A program made the position numbers and the translations under genes. From Roseobacter sp. SK209-2-6 (GTDB lineage: Bacteria; Pseudomonadota; Alphaproteobacteria; Rhodobacterales; Rhodobacteraceae), in NCBI RefSeq assembly GCF_000169455.1, contig NZ_AAYC01000014.1, positions 46,506-110,505 on the forward strand: 64,000 nt of DNA. Reading direction: 5' to 3'. Below are positions 26,578 through 34,476 of the stretch, one piece after another. The notes below the pieces were generated by a model. It was given only the letters and a program-made list of their open reading frames with translations, ran no database searches and was not told the origin of the DNA. Every line of letters starts with the position of its first letter. The first letter of the stretch is position 1.

Positions 26578-26627
26578 ACCCTGCGGCACAGGCTAGGCTA
26601 CTTCTTGCGTTTAGCTTGCCGCAGGGT
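26578..26627 (+). promoter_or_regulatory. Long inverted repeat in the leader of the VOC-bicupin gene
   Basis: Perfect 11-bp arms (26578-26588, 26617-26627) separated by 28 bases, ending 33 bases before the ATG. It could be an operator or an mRNA leader structure that positions the ribosome site (GGGAG at about 26650). Confidence 0.5.
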
Positions 26628-26660
26628 CAGAGTTCCCCGCAAATGAAAAGGGAGTGAAAA

Positions 26661-27752
26661 ATGAGCGATGTAATCGCCGAGTTCCGTCTGCCAACCCAGG
26701 AGTTGCGCAAGGATATTCCGTTTTATACCAAAGTTCTGGGCATGCGAATGGATATGATCTACCCGGCGGATGATCCCAGCATTGCGGTCTTTTCCGGCCA
26801 TGGGCTTCGACTGCGCATCGAAAAGGGCGCCTCCGAGAGTCCGGGTACGATCCGGATCCTCTGCGATGATCCGGAGGGATTTGCCGGCGGCGAGCGGCAC
26901 CTGACGGCGCCAAATGGAACTAAGATCGAAATCGAAGAGCGCCATCCGCCTATGGTGATGCCTGAAACCGTGCATAGCTTTGTGGTGCGCCGCCTGAAGG
27001 ATCAAGCGCCCTGGATCATCGGCCGGGCGGGCATGCATTACCGAGATCTGGTGCCGGACCGGCTGGGCGGCTCGATCATTGCCAGCCATATCCGCATCCC
27101 CGACGGTGGGCCGGTTCCGGATATGGTGCATTTTCACCGGGTCGGGTTTCAACTGATCTTCTGCATCCATGGCTGGGTCGATGTGGTCTATGAGGACCAG
27201 GGCGATAAGATGCGCCTCACTGCAGGCGATTGCTTTATCCAGCCGCCTGAGATCCGCCACCGGGTGCTGGAGGCCAGCGACAATGTGCAGGTGATCGAAA
27301 TCGGTGTGCCGGCCGAGCATATCACCGAGATCGACCATGATATGGAGCTGCCGACCCCGCATTTCCGGCCGGAGCGCGAATGGCAGGGGCAGCGCTTTGT
27401 CTATAACAAGGCCGAAGGTGCTGAATGGCAGAGTTTCCGCCTGCCGGGTTATGACTGCCGCGACACCACCATTGCAGAAAACACCAAAGGCGTCGCCGGG
27501 GTGCAGGTGGTGCGGCTCGCCGCTGAGAGTGCTGAGCCGGTCTGGGCCAGCCATGACACCGATATTCATTTCACCTTTGTGATGAATGGCACCGTGACGC
27601 TGGAGGGCGAGGGGCGCGATCCCTATCCTTTGGAAGAGGGCGATGCCTTTGTCATCCCGCCCGGCATGAAGACCCGGCTGAGCGGCGCCAGCACGGATCT
27701 GGAGTTGCTTGAGGTGAGTCTGCCCGGAGTCTTTGGGACGCAGCTGGGCTGA
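26661..27752 (+). CDS. VOC-like domain fused to two cupin domains
   Basis: 363 residues in three parts. Residues 1-105 look like a glyoxalase/VOC half (EFRLPTQELRKDIPFYTKVLGMRMDMIYP and GHGLRLRIEKGA). Residues about 125-225 are a first cupin (VHFHRVGFQLIFCIHGWVDV, AGDCFIQPPEIRH), and about 255-363 a second (VWASHDTDIHFTFVMNGTVTL, EEGDAFVIPPGMK). Histidines of both metal sites are visible, the second weaker. Bicupins are usually dioxygenases or isomerases, and a VOC plus bicupin fusion is uncommon. It stands alone on the plus strand with an inverted repeat on each side. The substrate is unknown. Confidence 0.78.
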   Translation: MSDVIAEFRLPTQELRKDIPFYTKVLGMRMDMIYPADDPSIAVFSGHGLRLRIEKGASESPGTIRILCDDPEGFAGGERHLTAPNGTKIEIEERHPPMVMPETVHSFVVRRLKDQAPWIIGRAGMHYRDLVPDRLGGSIIASHIRIPDGGPVPDMVHFHRVGFQLIFCIHGWVDVVYEDQGDKMRLTAGDCFIQPPEIRHRVLEASDNVQVIEIGVPAEHITEIDHDMELPTPHFRPEREWQGQRFVYNKAEGAEWQSFRLPGYDCRDTTIAENTKGVAGVQVVRLAAESAEPVWASHDTDIHFTFVMNGTVTLEGEGRDPYPLEEGDAFVIPPGMKTRLSGASTDLELLEVSLPGVFGTQLG

Positions 27753-27777
27753 CCTGCTAAGGTGCAGCCAAAACAGC

Positions 27778-27825
27778 GGGAAAGACCCGACTTTGTGCGT
27801 TCAGCGCGCGTTTCTGGTCTTTCCC
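27778..27825. repeat. Inverted repeat downstream of the VOC-bicupin gene
   Basis: Perfect 10-bp arms (27778-27787, 27816-27825) with a 28-base spacer, the same spacer length as the repeat upstream of the gene, though sequence differs. May be a terminator-like structure or a site upstream of cdd. Confidence 0.45.
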
Positions 27826-27890
27826 TCATCCATAAAATGGCTCTATTGTGCAATATTCTGACCAAATGATCAAAAATAAGGAGCCCACCG

Positions 27891-28283
27891 ATGAGCCTGA
27901 AGGATGCAGCCCACGCCGTACGTGAAAATGCGCATGCGCCCTATTCGAATTTCAAGGTAGGTGCTGCGCTGCGCACGCCTTCGGGCAATGTCTATGTGGG
28001 CTGCAATGTTGAGAATGTGGCCTATCCCGAAGGCACCTGCGCCGAGGCCGGTGCCATTGCCGCCATGGTGGCCGCTGGGGAAACAGAACTGGCAGAGGTC
28101 TATGTGGTCGCCGATAGCCCCGATCCGGTGCCGCCCTGTGGTGGCTGTCGTCAGAAGTTGAAGGAATTCGGGACCGGAGAGGTCAAGGTGACCATGGGCA
28201 CCGTTGAGGGGCTGGAGCGCGAGACCACAATTGGCGACCTGCTGCCCGGCGCCTTTGATGCTGACCACATGGTCCGGAGCTGA
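27891..28283 (+). CDS. cdd: Cytidine deaminase
   Basis: 130 residues, the compact tetrameric zinc type. CNVENVAYPEGTCAEAGAI gives the substrate-binding NVE, the zinc cysteine and the catalytic glutamate; PPCGGCRQ supplies the other two zinc cysteines. It deaminates cytidine and deoxycytidine to uridine and deoxyuridine. An AAGGAG ribosome site precedes the ATG. It starts the plus-strand operon cdd-deoA-deoB; the deoA start is four bases beyond its stop. Confidence 0.96.
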   Translation: MSLKDAAHAVRENAHAPYSNFKVGAALRTPSGNVYVGCNVENVAYPEGTCAEAGAIAAMVAAGETELAEVYVVADSPDPVPPCGGCRQKLKEFGTGEVKVTMGTVEGLERETTIGDLLPGAFDADHMVRS

Positions 28284-28287
28284 GCCA

Positions 28288-29592
28288 ATGGATGCGCGCG
28301 CCATCATTGCAGAGTTGCGACGGGGCCAGAGCCCAAGTGATTCTGAAATCTCCTGGTTTGCGCAGGGTCTTGCCAGTGGTGAAGTTAGCGATGCGCAGGC
28401 TGGAGCCTTTGCTATGGCGGTCTGCCTGCAAGGCCTTTCGCAGGAGGCGCGACGTGCGCTGACCCTGGCGATGCGCGACAGCGGTGATGTGCTGAACTGG
28501 GATCTCGGTGGTCCGGTGCTGGACAAGCACTCCACCGGCGGGGTCGGCGATTGCGTCTCTCTCCTGCTGGCGCCGGCGCTGGCTGAATGCGGCGCCTATG
28601 TGCCGATGATCTCGGGGCGCGGGCTGGGCCATACCGGCGGCACCCTGGATAAGCTGGAGGCGATTCCAGGTCTGACCACCCAGGTCAGTGAAGAGCAACT
28701 ATATGAAATCACACGGGATGTGGGCTGCAGCATTGTAGGTGCTACTGGCAGTATCGCGCCGGCGGATAAACGCCTCTATGCGATCCGCGATGTGACCGCC
28801 ACGGTGGAAAGCCTCGATCTGATCACCGCCTCGATCCTGTCCAAGAAACTGGCGGCCAGCCCCGAAGCTTTGGTTCTTGACGTCAAGATCGGCACTGGAG
28901 CCTTTATGAAGTCGCAAGCGGAGGCCGAGGCATTGGCGCGGTCATTGGTTGAGACGGCCAATGCCGCTGGCTGTAAATGCACTGCCTTGATCACGGATAT
29001 GAACCAGCCGGTTGCCAGTTCTTTGGGTAATGCATTGGAAATCGCCGAGGTCATGCGGGCGCTGACCAGCGGTAAACCCTCGCAGTTGAGCGAGCTGAGC
29101 GCACTCTTGGGAGCAGAGGTGCTCTTTTCCTGCGGCTTGGCCGCCAGCCTAGACGAGGGCGCTGAAAAACTGCGATCCCGCCTCATGGATGGGCGCGCCG
29201 CAGAGCGTTTCGGCCGCATGATCGCGGCTCAGGGCGGACCAGCAGATTTTGCCGAAAACTGGCAAGAGTGTCTGCCCGCTGCACCGATCCAACGGCAGGT
29301 TTTTGCCCCTGTTGCCGGTTACCTGTCGGCTATAGCGGGTGAGGCCCTTGGCCTCGCAGTTGTACGCCTTGGCGGCGGGCGCATGGTGGAAAACGACCGG
29401 ATTGACCCCGCGGTCGGGATCTGGGGCCTGCCGAGGCTCGGAACGGCTCTGGAGCGGGGCGCTCCGCTGGCAGTGATCCACGCCGGAACCGAAGCGGCAG
29501 CGGATGAGGCAGAACAGGCGCTTTTGAATGCCATTCGCATCAGCGATGAAGCGCCGAAACTGCCGCCACTCATTCATGAAAGGATTGCCTGA
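28288..29592 (+). CDS. deoA: Thymidine phosphorylase
   Basis: 434 residues. The glycosyltransferase signature is present as GLGHTGGTLDKLEAIPG, preceded by DKHSTGGVGDCVSL, the phosphate-binding loop. The start at 28288 (MDARAIIAELRRGQSPSDSEI) is family-like; the in-frame ATG inside cdd at 28204 is rejected. The enzyme splits thymidine and deoxyuridine to the base and deoxyribose-1-phosphate. The stop overlaps the deoB start by one base (TGATG). Confidence 0.95.
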   Translation: MDARAIIAELRRGQSPSDSEISWFAQGLASGEVSDAQAGAFAMAVCLQGLSQEARRALTLAMRDSGDVLNWDLGGPVLDKHSTGGVGDCVSLLLAPALAECGAYVPMISGRGLGHTGGTLDKLEAIPGLTTQVSEEQLYEITRDVGCSIVGATGSIAPADKRLYAIRDVTATVESLDLITASILSKKLAASPEALVLDVKIGTGAFMKSQAEAEALARSLVETANAAGCKCTALITDMNQPVASSLGNALEIAEVMRALTSGKPSQLSELSALLGAEVLFSCGLAASLDEGAEKLRSRLMDGRAAERFGRMIAAQGGPADFAENWQECLPAAPIQRQVFAPVAGYLSAIAGEALGLAVVRLGGGRMVENDRIDPAVGIWGLPRLGTALERGAPLAVIHAGTEAAADEAEQALLNAIRISDEAPKLPPLIHERIA

Positions 29593-30815
29593 TGCCCCGT
29601 GCCTTTCTTGTTGTGATGGATTCCGTCGGCATCGGCGGCGCGCCGGATGCCAGTGCCTTTTACAACGGTGACCTCCCGGATCTTGGCGCCAATACCCTGG
29701 CCCATATCGCGCAGGCCTGTGCCGCGGGCCAGGCGGAGGAGGGGCGTACAGGTCCATTGAACCTGCCCAATCTGGAGACCCTGGGCCTGGGCGCGGCCAT
29801 GCGTCTGGCATCATCGGTGCCCTTTCCCGGGCTGGATGCTGAACCTGAGGGCCTTTGGGGCTGCGCGGCAGAGGTCAGCCCGGGCAAGGATACCCCCTCC
29901 GGCCACTGGGAGCTGGCCGGCCTGCCGGTGCCTTGGGATTGGTGCTTTTTCCCGGATGAAACGCCGAGTTTCCCCGAAGAGCTGAGCGCGCTTGCGGCAG
30001 AGCTGGCCGGGACCGAGGGTATCCTGGGCAATTGCCATGCACCTGGCACGGCGATCATTGAACGCCTCGGCGCTGAACACATGCGCAGCGGCATGCCGAT
30101 CTGCTATACCTCGGCGGATAGTGTCTTTCAGATCGCTGCCCATGAAGAGACATTCGGGCTGGAACGACTGCTGAAGCTTTGCCAAGACTTGGCGCCGTAT
30201 CTGCATGCCATGAAGGTCGGCCGGGTGATTGCGCGTCCTTTCACGGGTTCCGAGGCTGAGGGTTTTACCCGCACGGTGAACCGCAGGGACTTTGCCATCA
30301 CGCCCCCGGCGCCGGTTTTGACCAACTGGGTGCAAGAGGCAGGCCACCGGGTACATGCTATTGGCAAGATTGGCGATATCTTCACCATGAGTGGTATCGA
30401 TACCCTGAAGAAAGGCGCCGATGAGACCCTGATGCAGCACTTGAATGAGGCCTTGGAGACAGCAGAGGAGGGCAGCCTGACCTTTGCCAATTTTGTCGAG
30501 TTCGACAGCCTTTACGGCCATAGGCGCGATATCTCTGGCTATGCCCGGGCGCTGGAATGGTTCGATGCCCAAATCGGTGAGGTTCTGGGGAAACTGCGGC
30601 CCGGCGACATGCTGCTTCTGACTGCGGATCACGGCAATGACCCCAGCTGGCCGGGCACTGACCACACCCGCGAGCAAGTCCCGGTTCTGGTGGCGGGCTG
30701 CGGTACCGGTTCCATTGGGGCGCGGGGCTTTGCGGATGTGGCTGCCAGTGTCGCTGCCCATTTGGGCGTCGCATCACAAGGCCCGGGCAAAAGCTTCTTG
30801 CTGGCCACGGGATAA
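29592..30815 (+). CDS. deoB: Phosphopentomutase
   Basis: 407 residues, alkaline phosphatase superfamily. The metal-binding motifs are DSVGIGGAPDA at the N-terminus and TADHGNDPSWPGTDHTRE near the C-terminus; KDTPSGHWELAG contains the phosphorylated residue region. It converts deoxyribose-1-phosphate (from DeoA) or ribose-1-phosphate to the 5-phosphate. Translation is coupled to deoA. An adenosine deaminase gene, often found after deoB in related genomes, is absent here. Confidence 0.96.
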   Translation: MPRAFLVVMDSVGIGGAPDASAFYNGDLPDLGANTLAHIAQACAAGQAEEGRTGPLNLPNLETLGLGAAMRLASSVPFPGLDAEPEGLWGCAAEVSPGKDTPSGHWELAGLPVPWDWCFFPDETPSFPEELSALAAELAGTEGILGNCHAPGTAIIERLGAEHMRSGMPICYTSADSVFQIAAHEETFGLERLLKLCQDLAPYLHAMKVGRVIARPFTGSEAEGFTRTVNRRDFAITPPAPVLTNWVQEAGHRVHAIGKIGDIFTMSGIDTLKKGADETLMQHLNEALETAEEGSLTFANFVEFDSLYGHRRDISGYARALEWFDAQIGEVLGKLRPGDMLLLTADHGNDPSWPGTDHTREQVPVLVAGCGTGSIGARGFADVAASVAAHLGVASQGPGKSFLLATG

Positions 30816-30989
30816 CGCGCACCGGGGCCAGGGGCGAAGGGCATAGGGATTTGACCAGAAGATCAAAACTGCCTTGCCTCACCCGCCGCAGCGCTGCAAA
30901 AGAGAATAGCAAACAAGCCATCCCGCGTAGAGGTGGCCCAGACAGAGCGGCCTGCAAGAGTGAGCGGCCCAGACCAGGAGAAAGCCCCG

Positions 30990-31622
30990 ATGAGCGAACA
31001 TCTGACCGTAGTTGATCACCCGCTGGTGCAGCACAAACTGACCCTGATGCGCGACAAGGGCACTTCGACCGCCGGTTTTCGCCGTCTCCTGCGCGAAATC
31101 ACCCAGTTGCTCGCCTATGAAATCACCCGCGAAATGCCGCTGACCACCACCACCATCGAGACCCCGATGGAGGACATGGAGGCGCCGATCCTGGCGGGCA
31201 AGAAGCTGGCGCTGGTGTCAATCCTGCGGGCAGGCAACGGCATGCTGGACGGGGTGCTGGAACTGATCCCCTCGGCGCGTGTGGGCTTTGTCGGTCTCTA
31301 CCGGGACGAAGAAACCCTGCAGCCGGTGCAGTATTACTTCAAGGCGCCCGAGGGGCTGAAAGACCGCATTGTGATTGCGGTGGACCCGATGCTGGCGACC
31401 GGCAACTCTTCGGCGGCGGCGATTGATCTGTTGAAAGAGGCGGGTGCCAATGACATTCGGTTCCTGTGTCTGCTGGCTGCACCTGAGGGGGTGGAGCGTA
31501 TGAAAGAAGCACATCCGGATGTGCCGATTGTCACCGCCTCGCTTGACCGGGAGTTGAACGACAAAGGCTATATCATGCCCGGACTTGGTGATGCGGGCGA
31601 CCGCATGTTCGGCACCAAGTAA
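30990..31622 (+). CDS. upp: Uracil phosphoribosyltransferase
   Basis: 210 residues from the ATG at 30990, with AGGAG nine bases upstream; a longer frame to 30933 adds 19 non-family residues. [22 protein letters not shown] is the standard N-terminus. The PRPP-binding motif is [18 protein letters not shown] and the end [14 protein letters not shown] binds uracil. It makes UMP from uracil and PRPP, using the base released by DeoA. It lies 174 bases after deoB, and whether it is in the same transcript is not clear. Confidence 0.97.
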   Translation: MSEHLTVVDHPLVQHKLTLMRDKGTSTAGFRRLLREITQLLAYEITREMPLTTTTIETPMEDMEAPILAGKKLALVSILRAGNGMLDGVLELIPSARVGFVGLYRDEETLQPVQYYFKAPEGLKDRIVIAVDPMLATGNSSAAAIDLLKEAGANDIRFLCLLAAPEGVERMKEAHPDVPIVTASLDRELNDKGYIMPGLGDAGDRMFGTK

Positions 31623-31658
31623 ACCCGGACGTTAAAACACTAAATGCTTGAGGCGATT

Positions 31659-31674
31659 GGGCAACGTTTTGCCC
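31659..31674 (+). terminator. Possible hairpin after upp
   Basis: GGGCAA and TTGCCC arms around CGTT, about 37 bases after the upp stop. Short and without a T run, so weak. Confidence 0.35.
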
Positions 31675-31759
31675 GATTGCCGCCATATTGTTGCCATAGC
31701 TGCCTTTACCTCTTTTGGGTTTTCAGGCATCCTGACGCCACATCTTGTGGGGATGGGCT

Positions 31760-33154
31760 ATGAAAATAACAAGAATTGTTGCCTTCGCTATACTTGCTGC
31801 CTCTGGCGGGTTTGTTCTGGGCGAAAGCGATCTACAGGCACAAACACTACGGTCCGCAGGACCTCCGGCGGAGTTCCCGCCTGCTTCCTACAAGGGGAAG
31901 CAATACGTCGATAGCCGTGGATGTGTCTATATTCGCGCTGGAATCGACGGCAATGTGAACTGGGTTCCGCGTGTCAGTCGCAGCCGTAAGCAGCTATGTG
32001 GATTTCAGCCCACAGCCATAACGGGTGGTGGTGCCCGCGCAGCGCAGCGCGGCCCCGCGCCTGAGCAAATTACCCTGCCTGCGGAGCAACGCCCCGCCCA
32101 GCAAAGTGCCGCTGCCGCCGAGGAGGCTGCACCAGCGGCCCGTCGTCCAGCAAGCCAGCCAAAGGCGCAGGCCGCTGCTCCAAAGATCGTAACCACCGCC
32201 AAACCGCGCCGCACACCGCAGACAACCAGCGCACGGCCGACCCCGGCGGCAAAACCGCGCCGTGTGGTAAAGGTTGCGCCTGTTCCTGCACAACCTGCGA
32301 GGCCAGCCCCTGCCGCCAAACCTGTTGAAGTATTGACTGCCCCTGCTGCAAGCAATGGCGCCTGTCAGGGTGCCTCTGTACTGAGCCAGCGTTACATCAA
32401 TCGTACCGGGGTGCGTTGTGGCCCGCAGGCCGAGGCTCCGGTTACCTATCGCGATGGTTCGGGCATCGGGCCGCAATCCTCGTTGATTTTGACGCCAAAT
32501 ACCCGGGTTGTTCCGGTGCATGTTTACCAGGAACGTCGGCACAGTCAGGATCTGCAACCACCGGCTGGGTATCGCGCTGCATGGGCTGATGATCGCTTGA
32601 ACCTGCGACGTGCAGAACGCGACCTTCGCCCTGCAATTCTGTCCAATCAGACACATATCCCCGAAGGCTATACAGCGGCCTTTCAGGCCGACGGGCGGAT
32701 GAACCCTTTGCGCGGGCGCAGAACCCCCGAGGGGGACTTGCAGATGGCCCAAATCTGGGCTGATGGAACGCCCCGCACCCTGGTGGAACTACCTTTGGAT
32801 AGGCAGGTGGTCAGGGGTGATGGTGGCCGCCACAAGGAGTATAACGGCACCCGTATTGTGCACCCTCTACATGTGCAGATTACCTTCCGCTCAGAACCGG
32901 GGGCGGAGGTTCCTGCTGCAGCAGCCCCACGTCGCTATATTCGTGCCGCCACAGTGGCAGATCCCGGCAAAGCACAGCAGCTTGCTGACCGTCTTGCTGC
33001 CAGCGGTATGCCTGCGCGCCTTGGCACCGTTTCGCGTGGTGGAAAGCCCTACAAGGTGGTTCTGTCCGGACCTTACCAGAGCCTTGCAGAGGCAGAAAAA
33101 GCCCTCTCAAAGGTGCGCGCGGCCGGGTTTACCAAGGCAAGGATCAGCCGCTAA
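31760..33154 (+). CDS. Secreted SPOR-domain protein with Pro/Ala-rich linker
   Basis: 464 residues. Residues 1-28 form a signal peptide or N-terminal anchor (MKITRIVAFAILAASGGF, cleavage near LQAQ). A short conserved region (YVDSRGCVYIRAGIDGNVNW) follows, then a low-complexity Ala/Pro/Lys-rich stretch of about 100 residues, a middle domain with VPVHVYQERR, and a C-terminal SPOR domain (RRYIRAATVADPGKAQQLADRL to TKARISR) that binds denuded septal peptidoglycan. Likely periplasmic with a role at the cell wall or division site. The ATG at 31760 is preferred over 31745 because the signal peptide starts there. Ends at a strong terminator. Confidence 0.85.
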   Translation: MKITRIVAFAILAASGGFVLGESDLQAQTLRSAGPPAEFPPASYKGKQYVDSRGCVYIRAGIDGNVNWVPRVSRSRKQLCGFQPTAITGGGARAAQRGPAPEQITLPAEQRPAQQSAAAAEEAAPAARRPASQPKAQAAAPKIVTTAKPRRTPQTTSARPTPAAKPRRVVKVAPVPAQPARPAPAAKPVEVLTAPAASNGACQGASVLSQRYINRTGVRCGPQAEAPVTYRDGSGIGPQSSLILTPNTRVVPVHVYQERRHSQDLQPPAGYRAAWADDRLNLRRAERDLRPAILSNQTHIPEGYTAAFQADGRMNPLRGRRTPEGDLQMAQIWADGTPRTLVELPLDRQVVRGDGGRHKEYNGTRIVHPLHVQITFRSEPGAEVPAAAAPRRYIRAATVADPGKAQQLADRLAASGMPARLGTVSRGGKPYKVVLSGPYQSLAEAEKALSKVRAAGFTKARISR

Positions 33155-33205
33155 GCCTCTCGCTTTGGTTTTGACGCGCTGTGACTATTGCCACAGTGAT
33201 TGGAT

Positions 33206-33253
33206 AGAGGATTACCAGTCCTCTCAAAAGCCAGGGCAGGCCCTGGCTTTTTT
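33206..33253 (+). terminator. Tandem hairpins ending the SPOR gene
   Basis: A small hairpin with AGAGGA/TCCTCT arms (33206-33224) is followed by a strong terminator with 11-bp arms (33226-33236, 33241-33251), a CAGG loop and a T run to 33253. The gap from 33155 to 33352 holds no gene. Confidence 0.88.
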
Positions 33254-33352
33254 GTTTGCGCAGTTTGGGGCATCGCTTGAGCAGCTTAGCGGCTCTTGAT
33301 CGGTTTGGAATGGCTTTCTAACCGAGGCAGTAGCTCATTGCCCTAGCGAGCA

Positions 33353-34363
33353 TTAGCTGCAGATATTTTGCAATTGCACCCAATCACGGTCGTTCAAAAC
33401 CGGTTCCAACACTCGTCCAGCCATAGGATCCGCCTCGATCAATCCGAGGGTGGTTTCGCCGGTCAGATCGATTGCATAGCCATAGGGCCGGGAAGGGATC
33501 GCCGCCTGGGCAAAGGCTGCGAGAAGGGCTTCATCGCTGACTGCGGGACGCGGATGGGCGAGCACCCTTTCTGAATAACTGTCCAAGGTTTCCCGGTTGA
33601 GCTCCCCTGTAGTGAGCAAGCGAAAGGAGGCCAGGGGACCGCCGGACGACAGCAACTCTGCCAGGGGTGGGTTCTGCTCGGCGCGCACTTTTTCGGCCAG
33701 AATGGCACCTGCAGCGACGGCTGGGTCCTCAAAATCTTCAACCAAGCTCCGGTTCAGCAAAACGATGCCGCCTGGCAAGTGCAGGCTGGTTGCAACGCCC
33801 GAGGGCATGATGGCAACCTGACGCACATCGGTGCGTTCTGCGAGCTTGGCTAGAATGGGGGAAGCCTCTGGCGTTGCGCAGACCTGGCCAGAGACACGTT
33901 CAATCCGGCCCAGGAGGGCCTGGCCGATCGCCTTGACCTTGATCTCTGGTACCACCCGCACCGCATGGGACTGCAAGAGGGGGGGGAGCCCCCAGATCAA
34001 CGCAGCAAGCAATACCACCGTGCCAGCCATCGCAGAGTAAAGCCGCAGCCGTCCCGGATGTGGGCGGGCACGTTCTATCGCACCCTGTACCTTGTCAATC
34101 GCCTCGAGCATGGTCTCCTCACCCTCGGGGATCTCCAGCGTTTCGCCGGTGTCACCATCCGGGTGAAACAGAGCAGGAAGCTGACCGGGATTGGCTCGTT
34201 CCACCGCAGCCAAAGACCAATGGGCCAGCGGGATGTCATTCATATCGGTGATGGTCAAAGTGGCATCGCCAATCGAGACGATGACATCCCGCCGCTGTGA
34301 TTGCGGATCCGCCCTCCAGAGACCGGCGGCCTCCAGTCGTTCGAATTCCTTGAGTGCAGTCAT
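33353..34363 (-). CDS. Membrane protein with degenerate M48-peptidase-like domain
   Basis: 336 residues. A cytoplasmic N-terminal part (1-105) precedes a single membrane span at about 108-131, then a C-terminal domain. LHLPGGIVLLNRSLVEDFEDPAVAAGAILAEKVRAE (residues 195-229) follows the M48 metallopeptidase pattern of a beta-strand plus zinc helix, but the HExxH motif reads AEKVR (223-227), so both zinc histidines are lost. I infer an inactive peptidase-like protein. The similarity is by pattern only; it could instead be an unrelated fold. It is convergent with the SPOR gene and stands alone. Confidence 0.6.
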   Translation of the reverse strand: MTALKEFERLEAAGLWRADPQSQRRDVIVSIGDATLTITDMNDIPLAHWSLAAVERANPGQLPALFHPDGDTGETLEIPEGEETMLEAIDKVQGAIERARPHPGRLRLYSAMAGTVVLLAALIWGLPPLLQSHAVRVVPEIKVKAIGQALLGRIERVSGQVCATPEASPILAKLAERTDVRQVAIMPSGVATSLHLPGGIVLLNRSLVEDFEDPAVAAGAILAEKVRAEQNPPLAELLSSGGPLASFRLLTTGELNRETLDSYSERVLAHPRPAVSDEALLAAFAQAAIPSRPYGYAIDLTGETTLGLIEADPMAGRVLEPVLNDRDWVQLQNICS

Positions 34364-34476
34364 TCAGCTCGCCTGCTCTGATTTGTTGCTTTCCCAAAAA
34401 GATAGCATGCGAAGGAAGAGGGCGGCAAATGGCTTTGTTGCCAAAAATGCCGCCCCGATCCGCGTTTGGACGCTGT

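Noticed and set aside
27853..27875. CCAAATGATCAAAA before cdd, similar to the amine-cluster palindrome
   Set aside because: Symmetry is lost (AAATGATCAAAA) and cdd is unrelated to amine use.
33206..33224. Hairpin with a seven-base loop resembling a tRNA anticodon arm
   Set aside because: No acceptor, D or T arms can be fitted around it, and a standard terminator follows at once.
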